The position numbers and the translations under genes are program-made. Positions 8,852-15,694 of a stretch of 21,814 bases of DNA are shown here, in pieces (positions within the stretch are counted from its first letter, which is position 1; every line of letters begins with the position of its first letter). Origin of the DNA: Candidatus Bathyarchaeota archaeon B26-1 (lineage in GTDB: Archaea; Thermoproteota; Bathyarchaeia; Bathyarchaeales; B26-1); contig LUCD01000011.1 of assembly GCA_001593925.1 (NCBI GenBank), forward strand, positions 1 through 21,814, in the 5' to 3' direction. The notes under the pieces are model-generated. The model was given only the letters and a program-made list of their open reading frames with translations, was not told the DNA's origin and did not search any database.

Positions 8852-9281
8852 GGGGATTAAACTCACAAACAAGGAGATGCGTTACATAGCCCTCTTCGAG
8901 AGCGTAACCGGGGCCACAGTTGTGGACTGCATAGTGGACGACCGTCTAAACCGAATAATCTTCGTGATCAAGGAGGGAGACGCCGGGCTCGCCATAGGGA
9001 AGAGAGGGAAGAACATAGCCTTACTAGAGAGGCTGACCGGCAAGAAACACGAGATCATCGAGTTCTCAGATGACCCCACACAGTTCATAAAGAACGCTCT
9101 GAAACCCGCAACTGTCAGGGAGGTTAGGATGATACAGAGGCTGGATGGGAAGCCGGTAGCCGTGGTTACCGTCGAACCGAGAGACAAAGGCGTAGCCATC
9201 GGAAGAAACGGTAGGAACGCTGAGCGGCTTAGGTTCCTAGTTAAAAGGTACTTCCAGATAGAGAACGTCTCGATCCTCTAG
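8844..9281 (+). CDS. nusA: NusA-like transcription elongation/termination protein (archaeal, two KH domains)
   Basis: A 145-residue protein made of two KH RNA-binding domains, the archaeal form of NusA that lacks the bacterial N-terminal polymerase-binding and S1 domains. The GXXG loops are GKRG (52-55) and GRNG (120-123), each in an AIG.RG/NG.N context. Its length matches the family. The ATG overlaps the end of rpl30e by eight bases, indicating translational coupling in the polymerase operon. In many archaea rps12 and rps7 follow; here the operon ends and a promoter for an unrelated membrane protein follows. Confidence 0.95.
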   Translation: MYKGIKLTNKEMRYIALFESVTGATVVDCIVDDRLNRIIFVIKEGDAGLAIGKRGKNIALLERLTGKKHEIIEFSDDPTQFIKNALKPATVREVRMIQRLDGKPVAVVTVEPRDKGVAIGRNGRNAERLRFLVKRYFQIENVSIL

Positions 9282-9321
9282 ACTCCAGAGGCCCTTATCA
9301 TTCAAGGAATCTCTCAGCCAA

Positions 9322-9332
9322 TCATATAAACT
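9322..9332 (+). promoter_or_regulatory. TATA-like box after the polymerase operon
   Basis: The stretch TCATATAAACT at 9322-9332 is a good archaeal TATA-like sequence in the 151-base gap between nusA and the next plus-strand gene. It would start a transcript near 9355, leaving a leader of roughly 75 bases. It suggests that the membrane protein gene is transcribed separately from the polymerase operon. Confidence 0.4.
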
Positions 9333-9432
9333 TCTTTTACGTCTGGACGCCGAGGGTTCATGTTGAGGGATATACGTCCATGTTAGAAACTTTCTTAACT
9401 TGTGAAGGTAGAGAACGGAGACGGATGAGGAG

Positions 9433-10284
9433 ATGTCTAGGGTTCACGGTGTTGAGCTCCTCCCCGGAGAGAAGGTGGAACTTGTCTCGAAGCCCCACCC
9501 CTTATCCTTCCTCAAGTATCATATGGTCTCGGTTTACTTAATGTTCCTCTCATTCTCTCTAGCATGGCTTTACTATTATTTGCAGGCGCATAACTCTCTC
9601 CTAGCTATACTAGATACGGTCTTCGGGGTCGCAGGATTAAGAACTGAGGAGACCGTTGTCCTCATGCTCTTTTGGGTTCTCCTCTTAGGAGGCGGATACG
9701 TGATGAGCGTTCTCTGGGCAACTAAAATGCCTCTTCTCTACTTGGTTACGGTCACAGCCGCCGGAACGTTCTTAGAATTTTACCTCTCCCCACCGATCTT
9801 TATTCCAAGGGCCATAATTAAACTGGTATTGATGGGGATGGTTGCTCTCCTTGGGGGAGTTGCGACGGAAGCGTACAGGAGGGGGTGCACTTACATCTTG
9901 ACCAACTACAGGATAATCATGAAGAAAAGGTTTGTAAGTAGAGAGGAAAGGGAGATAACCTACGATAGGATAGCTGACATCAACGTGAGACAAGGAATCC
10001 TTGGGAGAATCTTCAATTATGGGTCAATAATTCCCATAGTGGACTCGAGCTTCGTCAGGGGGGAAGACCCAGCTCTCGCCTCAACCCTTAAGAAGGCCTC
10101 CGTGGGTGTTGGGGGTGGAAAGAGCTTCCAGAAGCCTAGAACGGCAACGTACTTTTCACTCTACGGAATATCCAACCTGAAGAAGGCCCGTGCAATAATA
10201 AGCTTAAAACGTTTAGAGTCTCGAGAGGCACCTATACTGATGAGGATCGAGAAGTTGCTCGAAGGGACGAGAGAAGCCACTTAA
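9433..10284 (+). CDS. Membrane protein with bacterial-type PH (DUF304/YdbS-like) domain
   Basis: A 283-residue protein with hydrophobic segments at about 27-50, 75-95, 100-120 and 127-146, followed by a soluble part. Residues about 151-205 (YILTNYRIIMKKRF, then YDRIADINVRQGILGRIFNYGSI) have the signature of the bacterial PH domain family formerly called DUF304: a 'Y.LT..R.I' strand, then 'I.Y..I.DI.V.QG...RI...G.I'. Such proteins are membrane-anchored, with no known enzymatic activity. The C-terminal 75 residues are basic and partly helical. The ATG follows GAGGAG (9426-9431) almost directly, so spacing is short, but no other in-frame start fits. The gene is convergent with the next one. The domain call is good; the role is unknown. 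Confidence 0.8.
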   Translation: MSRVHGVELLPGEKVELVSKPHPLSFLKYHMVSVYLMFLSFSLAWLYYYLQAHNSLLAILDTVFGVAGLRTEETVVLMLFWVLLLGGGYVMSVLWATKMPLLYLVTVTAAGTFLEFYLSPPIFIPRAIIKLVLMGMVALLGGVATEAYRRGCTYILTNYRIIMKKRFVSREEREITYDRIADINVRQGILGRIFNYGSIIPIVDSSFVRGEDPALASTLKKASVGVGGGKSFQKPRTATYFSLYGISNLKKARAIISLKRLESREAPILMRIEKLLEGTREAT

Positions 10285-10322
10285 CGTTTCGTGTCGCGGC
10301 CTTTGAAACGAAGAACTCTAGC

Positions 10323-10916
10323 CTAAGTCTCTTGCTTAAGACTTTCTTCGTTACGTATCGCGATTAAACGCTCGAAGTCTCTCTCTAAGAGGTTTATCCA
10401 GCCGCGTTCGAAGTGGAAGACTGCGTTATCGTTGATCAGCCTAACTTTGCAGGAGTAGTGGCCGTCCGGGTCTCTACCCTTACACTCACACTCTTTAGAG
10501 GGGAGAAAACCGCACTTGGATAAGCATAAGGCATCTATATACTCTTGCATCGCAAAGTAAAGCCTCTTTGGATCGAGTAAAGGCATGAATCTCTCCGATA
10601 TCATCTTTATGCCTCTCTTCCTCATCTCGTCCCTCGCCGCTTTAGAGAACCTCCTGCCCACGAGGAAACCCATGTTAAAGTCTCTGTCCTTCAGTTTCTT
10701 AGCCATCTCATTAACGAAATCCTTACCTATGATTCCGGTTTTCGACCTCGGCTCAGTAATGACCCTTAACAGGATTCTATCATCAAACTCGGCGTGGGAG
10801 GCGACATAGTCTACCCCTTCACTCCAAACCTTCCTATCTTTATCCTTGTAGCCTCTCACCGCCATCAGCAACTTCACCTTCTCGACAAGACCCTTCTCCT
10901 TCAGCTCGACACCCAT
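10323..10916 (-). CDS. Hypothetical protein with Mrr/PD-(D/E)XK-like fold and a cysteine cluster
   Basis: I do not recognise a named family. The first 110 residues follow the order of Mrr-type restriction-endonuclease domains: an acidic-hydrophobic strand GVDYVAS (34-40), a second strand DRILLRVITE (46-55), then a helix and the pattern MGFLVGRRFSKAARDEMRKR (82-101), close to the 'GI.VT...FS..A...A' element of Mrr proteins. The expected (E/Q)xK on the second strand is not obvious, so nuclease activity may be lost or the resemblance may be only structural. The second half has C131, C135, C143, C145 and C156, a possible metal site. The ATG at 10916-10914 has an excellent GGAGGTGAG (10932-10924) seven bases upstream. 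The gene is intact and monocistronic. Confidence 0.75.
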   Translation of the reverse strand: MGVELKEKGLVEKVKLLMAVRGYKDKDRKVWSEGVDYVASHAEFDDRILLRVITEPRSKTGIIGKDFVNEMAKKLKDRDFNMGFLVGRRFSKAARDEMRKRGIKMISERFMPLLDPKRLYFAMQEYIDALCLSKCGFLPSKECECKGRDPDGHYSCKVRLINDNAVFHFERGWINLLERDFERLIAIRNEESLKQET

Positions 10917-11145
10917 TCACCATCTCACCTCCGCACGGTTCACCATTCAACTACCGAAAATGGAAGAGTCCCACTCACGTGGATGTCCTCAAACCTTGAG
11001 GCATCTAGGACCCGGATGAAAATTCCATTTCCTACACTAACGATTCTCGCGGAGGCTAATAATGCTTCCCTTTACTCGGACTCCTGCTCTGAGCTGAGGC
11101 CTCGAGGGAGGTTCAGAAGACCCTCCTCTCGATTCGAATCGTCAC

Positions 11146-11151
11146 AAAAAA
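11146..11151 (-). terminator. Possible U-run terminator of the oxidoreductase pair
   Basis: On the minus strand a run of six T (AAAAAA on the plus strand) lies about 27 bases past the stop codon of the gene ending at 11179, inside CCCCTCTTTTTTG. Archaeal termination often needs only such a run. No clear hairpin precedes it. Confidence 0.35.
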
Positions 11152-11178
11152 GAGGGGTTTCTGAGGCCTAAGATCGGC

Positions 11179-12447
11179 CTATACTATCTTGTAGTACTCG
11201 TTTATCTCCTTCTCGTATTCGCCGATGATGCCGGACTCCACATCATCAACCTTGACAGGCCTTTTCAGCAGTGAAGATTCGATTAAGGCGTAGGAGGCCG
11301 CTAAGTCTCTCAGACCTTCCCTCCCGCTAGTCTCCATCTCCCTCCTGCTCCAAATAGCCCTAAGGAACTCTAAGGTCTCTAAGGCCATGGGGTCGGTTAT
11401 CCCGTAAGGGAAGAACCTCTCCTTGACTTCCCTTGAAGCCTCCTTTTCGAAGAGTTCCCTTATGTTGGTTCTGGTTCCGTCATCTAGAATTAGGTTCTCA
11501 CCTTTGATGCATCCTTTCGTGCCGTAGATGGCTCTGACCCCCGGTAACGTTGTAGGTTCACCGTGTCCCGCCCAGGAGAAGAAGACTGTTCCTATAGCTC
11601 CAGTCTCAAACGTTATGAGGGCGAAGAAGGTGTCATCGACTTCGCACGTGACACTCTCCATAACCTTTCCAGCCTTGTCACGGGTCACCCTAACCTTCTC
11701 GATCGTTCTGACTATACTTGAGACCTCATCGACTTCGCCGCAGAGATACCTCAATATGTGAAAGAGGTGGACGCCCATGTCGATTGTAGCTCCGCCGCCA
11801 GCGAACATCTTTTTGTGGCGCCAAGCAGTTTCGGCGACTATTTTGTCAGGAGACCACCAGCCGCCAAGTATTCCGTACAGAACCATCTGAACATCGCCGA
11901 TGTACCCTTCGTCTATAACCCACTTCGTCATTCTTATGTCAGGGAAGTACCGAGTGTTCTCGGCGACTCCTAAAACCTTCCTAGCTTTCTCAGCCGCCTC
12001 TACCATCCTACGGGCCGCCTTCACGGTTATAGCTATAGGCTTCTCCACGAGAACATGTTTGCCAGCATTCAGACTGTCGATCGCTATGGTGTGGTGTGAC
12101 AGAACCGAGGTGTATATCTCAACTGCGTCGATGTCAGCCCTCTTCAGCATCTCCCTATAATCGGTGTACGTCTCCACTGGAAAATCCTTCTGGAAGTCGT
12201 AGACGTAGATGTGGGGAACATTAAGGGGGTCGCCAGGAGGCCCAACAGGCTGCCGCGGAGGAGGGCCTTCACCTCTCCTCCTAAACCTTTCAGCGTCGCC
12301 GGGTTTCCGAGCTACAAGTGCAGCGATCCTGACGTCCACATCCTTTTCAAGGAGAGCCTTATATCCGTGGAGGTGCGCTGGCATGATTCTACCGCAACCG
12401 ATAAGAGCAACATTAATCCTCTTAGGAATCTTCCTTCCCTCCTTCAA
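11179..12447 (-). CDS. Gfo/Idh/MocA family oxidoreductase with Pro/Gly-rich insertion
   Basis: NAD(P)-dependent sugar-type dehydrogenase. The Rossmann domain opens with NVALIGCGRIMPAHLHG (GxGxxx at 17-22), has the EKP motif at 135-137, and the C-terminal domain shows GGGATIDMGVH (217-227) with the usual D223 and catalytic-type H227. At 422 residues it is longer than the usual 330-390. Part of the excess is an arginine-, proline- and glycine-rich insertion at about 55-79 between the second strand and the TYTDYREML helix. The start is TTG at 12447, overlapping the preceding gene's stop by four bases (TTGA), so the two are translationally coupled. Substrate is not predictable. The neighbour is another member of the same family, suggesting a two-step oxidation or a heteromeric enzyme. 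Confidence 0.9.
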   Translation of the reverse strand: MKEGRKIPKRINVALIGCGRIMPAHLHGYKALLEKDVDVRIAALVARKPGDAERFRRRGEGPPPRQPVGPPGDPLNVPHIYVYDFQKDFPVETYTDYREMLKRADIDAVEIYTSVLSHHTIAIDSLNAGKHVLVEKPIAITVKAARRMVEAAEKARKVLGVAENTRYFPDIRMTKWVIDEGYIGDVQMVLYGILGGWWSPDKIVAETAWRHKKMFAGGGATIDMGVHLFHILRYLCGEVDEVSSIVRTIEKVRVTRDKAGKVMESVTCEVDDTFFALITFETGAIGTVFFSWAGHGEPTTLPGVRAIYGTKGCIKGENLILDDGTRTNIRELFEKEASREVKERFFPYGITDPMALETLEFLRAIWSRREMETSGREGLRDLAASYALIESSLLKRPVKVDDVESGIIGEYEKEINEYYKIV

Positions 12448-13484
12448 TCTCCAATTCCTAACTCACTTAGGTATACGGTTCTATCCTCCTTCATCGAGAT
12501 AAGCCCAGCTTCTAGGATGGCTTGGGCGTCCCTGTTGTAGAGGGCTGATAGTAGGCTGTCGAAAGGCCGGTCCTCAAGGATGCACGTGACGAAGTGTTCG
12601 GGACCGTTCCTCCTACCCTTCTCCAAGGGAGGAACCTCCAAAATCCTCCATTTTCTACTGTCAGCCGTATAAATTCTGAGGGTCTCTGCGCCTGCGGCTA
12701 TAACCCCCTCACTCCCGTTCAGTATTAAAGTGTATCTTGGAGGCACACCCTCACCTATCTGAGACCATGAAGCCTCGGCTATGCCCATAGCCCGCTTATA
12801 ACCCATCAACAAAACCGCGTTGTCCTCGACGTTAAGATAGTCCCTCACGTAGGTTCCCCCAAGGGCCGTAGCCTTCTCCGGAACCCCCAAAATCCACCGG
12901 CACATGTTAGCCCCATAACAGCAGTAGTCCATAAACGCTCCAGCCCCATTCAGCTCAGCGTTGTAGAGCCACTCGTAAAAGTAGGGAGAACACCCGATCT
13001 CCTTAGGCCCTTCATGGGCGGCTCTGTACCTAACCATGTAGACCCTGCCTATGCGGCCTTCCTCCGCCAGAGTATATGCGTAACGCATAGGCGGGAACCA
13101 TGCAGTTGGATAGTTGATCATCAGTTTTATCCCGTACCGTCGAGCTGCATCGAACATTCTCTGAGCTTGTTCTAGATTGGCCGCCATCGGCTTCTCAACC
13201 ATGACGTGGATTCCTCGTTCTGAAGCGGCTTCCGTGACATCAGCGTGGCGGCTATTCTCCGTGTAGACCAAGACGGCTTCAACATCCTCTTTCTTTAGGA
13301 GCTCCTCGTAGTTCCTGTACGTTCTCTTCACACCATATTCCCTTCTAATTTTGGAGAGGAGAGGCTCGTTCACGTCGGCTGCGGATATAATCTCCGCGTT
13401 GGATAGTTCTCTGAGTTCTCTCAGAATTCCCCATACGTGGTCATGGACTAGTCCTACAACCCCCAACTTAACCTTGCTTATCAT
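12444..13484 (-). CDS. Gfo/Idh/MocA family oxidoreductase, atypical nucleotide-binding loop
   Basis: Second oxidoreductase of the pair, first in the operon. From the ATG at 13484-13482 it has 346 residues. The Rossmann opening is KLGVVGLVHDHVWG, in which the second glycine of GxGxxG is valine (V13). The EKP motif is at 97-99. In the C-terminal domain the usual GGGxxxDxGxH reads GAGAFMDYCCY, with D186 kept but glycine changed to C188 and histidine to Y190. Tyrosine at the last position is known in some family members. An in-frame TTG at 13508 would add eight residues, but a TATA-like box ends about 23 bases before the ATG, which suggests a leaderless transcript from the ATG. Substrate is unknown. 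Confidence 0.88.
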   Translation of the reverse strand: MISKVKLGVVGLVHDHVWGILRELRELSNAEIISAADVNEPLLSKIRREYGVKRTYRNYEELLKKEDVEAVLVYTENSRHADVTEAASERGIHVMVEKPMAANLEQAQRMFDAARRYGIKLMINYPTAWFPPMRYAYTLAEEGRIGRVYMVRYRAAHEGPKEIGCSPYFYEWLYNAELNGAGAFMDYCCYGANMCRWILGVPEKATALGGTYVRDYLNVEDNAVLLMGYKRAMGIAEASWSQIGEGVPPRYTLILNGSEGVIAAGAETLRIYTADSRKWRILEVPPLEKGRRNGPEHFVTCILEDRPFDSLLSALYNRDAQAILEAGLISMKEDRTVYLSELGIGD

Positions 13485-13506
13485 GGTAGACTCTCTCTCA
13501 GAAGGC

Positions 13507-13544
13507 AATAAATATCTTCAGAAGATACGATCTAAAATATTTTA
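13507..13544 (-). promoter_or_regulatory. Promoter with two adjacent dyads upstream of the oxidoreductase pair
   Basis: On the minus strand ATATTTATT (about 13508-13516) is centred roughly 28 bases before the ATG at 13484, right for a leaderless archaeal start. It partly overlaps a perfect inverted repeat, TATCTTCAGAAGATA (13513-13527). Five bases farther upstream lies a perfect 12-base palindrome, TAAAATATTTTA (13533-13544). Dyads over and just upstream of a TATA box are typical operator positions. Confidence 0.5.
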
Positions 13545-13900
13545 CTCAACTCAAAATCTTGCGGTATTTCACTTTTTATCCAGCATCGAAAGAAAGGAGA
13601 AATAGCAAGTTTAATTCTTGAAAAGGCTTTTCCCGCCTTAAGTGCTGTAAGTTATGTAGACCCTAAACTAGTCTTTAAAAGATTATCGTTTGCTAGGGAG
13701 TCTGTAAGATCGAGATAGTGTCGCCCTCAGGGCTGGAGGGCTGGAAAAGGCTGAAGGAGGCGAAGATCACCGCAGTCGGTATCAGAGAGTTGGGACACGT
13801 GGAACAAAGGAAGTTAAACTGGACACCCTAATCTGACGGGAAATGCGGGGGACCGCCCCTTCATGTGCACAGACAAGGTTTTTAGGAGGTTCTTGGGCAA
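13545..13900. other. Gene-poor region between the oxidoreductase promoter and the DUF355 gene
   Basis: No full gene is recognisable. On the plus strand an open stretch of about 60 codons without a start ends at a TAG at 13715-13717. A second open stretch follows in another frame (13697-13831). GC-rich hairpins occur at 13723-13741 and 13845-13856. These are described separately. The right end is the 3' flank of the minus-strand DUF355 gene. Confidence 0.5.
13697..13831 (+). pseudogene. Possible gene remnant or mobile-element end
   Basis: A 44-codon open stretch has codon use like the neighbouring genes (AGG, AGA, AAG, GAG, ATA) and ends in ITAVGIRELGHVEQRKLNWT and P before TAA at 13829-13831. 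It has no upstream start with a ribosome binding site; the first candidate is GTG at 13718. An open stretch in another frame ends just inside it. GC-rich hairpins flank or lie inside it: GCCCTC/GAGGGC (13723-13741) and GCGG-GGGA-CCGC (13845-13856). The pattern would fit the 3' end of a decayed IS200/IS605-type element, but I cannot identify a transposase motif, and a small RNA is equally possible. Confidence 0.25.
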
Positions 13901-14383
13901 TCAGCGTTTATACCCGATCTTTCTCAAGAATTCTTTACGCCATCTTACGCCCTCTTCGTCTTCTATCCCCCTCGGCTTCATACCATCTATAACCCCGAGT
14001 ATACCCCTCCCCTGCTCCGTCTCCGCAACTATAACCTCCAAGGGATTAGCCGTGGCAGCATAGATCGTGCAGACCTCTGGGACCATCTTTACCGCGTTGA
14101 GCACATTTATCGGGTACGCTCCACGCATAAAGATTATGAAGGAATGGCCGCAGCCCAAGCGTAACATGTTCTCGGCAGCTGCCCTCTTAAGCTCCTCATC
14201 CGTTCCTTCGGTTCGGACAAGCCGTTCACCGCTGCTCTCGCAGAAGGCCAGCCCAAACTTTATTCCCGGAACAGAGTTCACCATAGCCTCGTAGAGGTCT
14301 TCAACGGTCTTTATGAAGTGTGCTGTTCCCAGTATTAGGTTGCTGTCCTTTGGTATATCCACCTTAACAACCTTGATCTCCAA
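13901..14383 (-). CDS. Adenosine-specific kinase family protein (DUF355)
   Basis: A 160-residue member of the family annotated 'adenosine-specific kinase' (DUF355) from structural work on a Pyrobaculum homologue; its physiological role is not settled. Conserved parts are LGTAHFIKTVEDLYEAMVNS, PGIKFGLAFCESSGERLVR, a GCGHSFIIF stretch, YPINVLNAVK, EVCTIYAATANP, then VAETEQGRG and the RRKEFLRKIGYK-like end (here RWRKEFLRKIGYKR). Almost every block of the family is present. I choose TTG at 14383-14381: AGGAGGG (14399-14393) stands nine bases before it, and the protein then begins EIKVVKVDIP as in relatives. A farther TTG at 14410 would place the ribosome binding site inside the gene. A TATA-like TATTTAA (14439-14433) lies about 50 bases upstream. 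It has no functional link to its neighbours that I can see. Confidence 0.93.
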   Translation of the reverse strand: MEIKVVKVDIPKDSNLILGTAHFIKTVEDLYEAMVNSVPGIKFGLAFCESSGERLVRTEGTDEELKRAAAENMLRLGCGHSFIIFMRGAYPINVLNAVKMVPEVCTIYAATANPLEVIVAETEQGRGILGVIDGMKPRGIEDEEGVRWRKEFLRKIGYKR

Positions 14384-14432
14384 CCCGTAGTTCCCTCCTG
14401 AGTGTAACAAAGAAAAAATAGTGTATTAGGGG

Positions 14433-14439
14433 TTAAATA
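14433..14439 (-). promoter_or_regulatory. TATA-like box of the DUF355 gene
   Basis: TATTTAA on the minus strand would start a transcript near 14410, giving a short leader that contains the AGGAGGG ribosome binding site. It lies just past the 3' end of the radical SAM gene, so the two minus-strand genes are probably separate transcription units. Confidence 0.4.
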
Positions 14440-14481
14440 GGTTATTCGGGTTGAGGATCATGCATGTGTGTGGAGGGTCTT

Positions 14482-15537
14482 CTACCTGCTGGTGGGCGGG
14501 GTCGCCTCCCTTAGGATGGTGTTAGCGCTCTTCCACCGGTCCCGCAGAATCTCTATTATGCCGGATAATCCGGTGTGGACAGAGTAGAAAATATAACATA
14601 AGTAAGCGCATTTGGTGCATTCGCTGTATTTACGTCTGAGCTCGTCGAATCTCGGGCTGTCCCAGAGGTCCGGTAGATCAAATATGGACGCCACAGGCTC
14701 CCTGCTGTGGCATCCGGCAACCCTCCCCTTATGGTCCACAACCAGAAAGTTCTGGAGAGCCTTACACTTCCACGTTCTCTCGCCAGTTAAAGCAAGATTC
14801 TTAACCGCGTCTAAGGTCTTGTCGGTGATGTATATGTAATCGCTCTCTCGCTTCATTGCTTTTAAGGTTGAGCAGAGATCGGCTAAGGCCTTCCTGTCAG
14901 TTATCGTGTACTCATCAACTTTTTTCCCTATGGAGAACATCCCGTCCTTGAAGGGGTAGTCATACCAGTATAGGCAGTACCAGACTGGAATCTCCCTCTC
15001 GATGAAGTACTTCGTGAAGTCTACTATCTCGTGTATGTTGAGTTGTGAGATTGTCGGCGAGACGCCTACGCGGATTCCCTCCTTCTTAAGCTTGAAGATA
15101 GCGTCCATGGCTCTTCTCCATGCACCTTTGACGCCCTTCAAGTAGTCGTTCTTCTCTTCGTCTAGGGTGTCTATCGAGATCGCGACGAAATCGACGTTTC
15201 GAAGGTCGTCGATCCTCTCGACAGCCATACTGCCGTTATCGTACACTGTAGTTATGAAGTACCTCGAGGAGTATTCGAGGATTTCCCCAATATCCTCCCT
15301 CAGGAGGGGGTTCCCCCCCGAGAAGACTATCTCCAGCACTCCTAGATCACGCAGAATATCGAGTCCCTTCTTGATCTCCTCCGTGGAGAGTTCGGATGGC
15401 TCCTGATCCGCCCAAACGTTGCATCCTCTACAACGGTAGTTGCACCTTCTTGTTATCATCCACTGAGCATGATAGGTCCGTTTAGGCTTCAACGAACGCT
15501 TGAGGAGGCCTAGCAGTTTGGAAGATGATAGGGTCAT
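14482..15537 (-). CDS. Radical SAM protein
   Basis: A 351-residue radical S-adenosylmethionine enzyme. The iron-sulfur site is the canonical CNYRCRGC (C32, C36, C39), preceded by MITRR as in MoaA/PqqE/HpnH-like enzymes. The SAM-binding glycine segment FSGGNPLLRED follows around residue 73, and ISIDTLDEEKND is the usual strand and helix of the barrel. The C-terminal part has further cysteines (WKCKAL, then GRVAGCH, then CTKCAYLC), arranged like a partial SPASM or twitch domain that could hold a second cluster. The N-terminus is basic and hydrophobic and may associate with the membrane. The ATG at 15537 is preceded by a TATA-like box at about 15566-15576. Substrate cannot be named; nearby glycosyltransferases hint at a role in modifying a lipid or sugar, which is inference. 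Confidence 0.9.
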   Translation of the reverse strand: MTLSSSKLLGLLKRSLKPKRTYHAQWMITRRCNYRCRGCNVWADQEPSELSTEEIKKGLDILRDLGVLEIVFSGGNPLLREDIGEILEYSSRYFITTVYDNGSMAVERIDDLRNVDFVAISIDTLDEEKNDYLKGVKGAWRRAMDAIFKLKKEGIRVGVSPTISQLNIHEIVDFTKYFIEREIPVWYCLYWYDYPFKDGMFSIGKKVDEYTITDRKALADLCSTLKAMKRESDYIYITDKTLDAVKNLALTGERTWKCKALQNFLVVDHKGRVAGCHSREPVASIFDLPDLWDSPRFDELRRKYSECTKCAYLCYIFYSVHTGLSGIIEILRDRWKSANTILREATPPTSR

Positions 15538-15565
15538 ACCGTCTGCCCCTTGACCTTCTCTGAGA

Positions 15566-15576
15566 GATAATAAATC
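15566..15576 (-). promoter_or_regulatory. TATA-like box of the radical SAM gene
   Basis: GATTTATTATC on the minus strand is centred about 34 bases before the ATG at 15537, which would give a leader of only a few bases. The rest of the 157-base gap up to the glycosyltransferase stop holds no recognised element. Confidence 0.45.
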
Positions 15577-15694
15577 TTTCTCAAGATGACCTTTTATGGT
15601 TTAAGGGAACTCAATGTATAGTGTGCCACGCATCATTATCCTCCAAGACTAAGAAGAAGCAGTTTATTATCCACATTTTCACGAGGTCAACGAA

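Noticed and set aside
10285..10310. CGTTTC/GAAACG inverted repeat between convergent genes as a bidirectional terminator
   Set aside because: Six pairs with a 14-base loop and no T-run on either side.
11130..11141. Perfect palindrome CGATTCGAATCG, also considered as a tRNA T-arm
   Set aside because: No acceptor, D or anticodon stems around it, and it is not placed at a promoter or directly after a stop, so no role could be supported.
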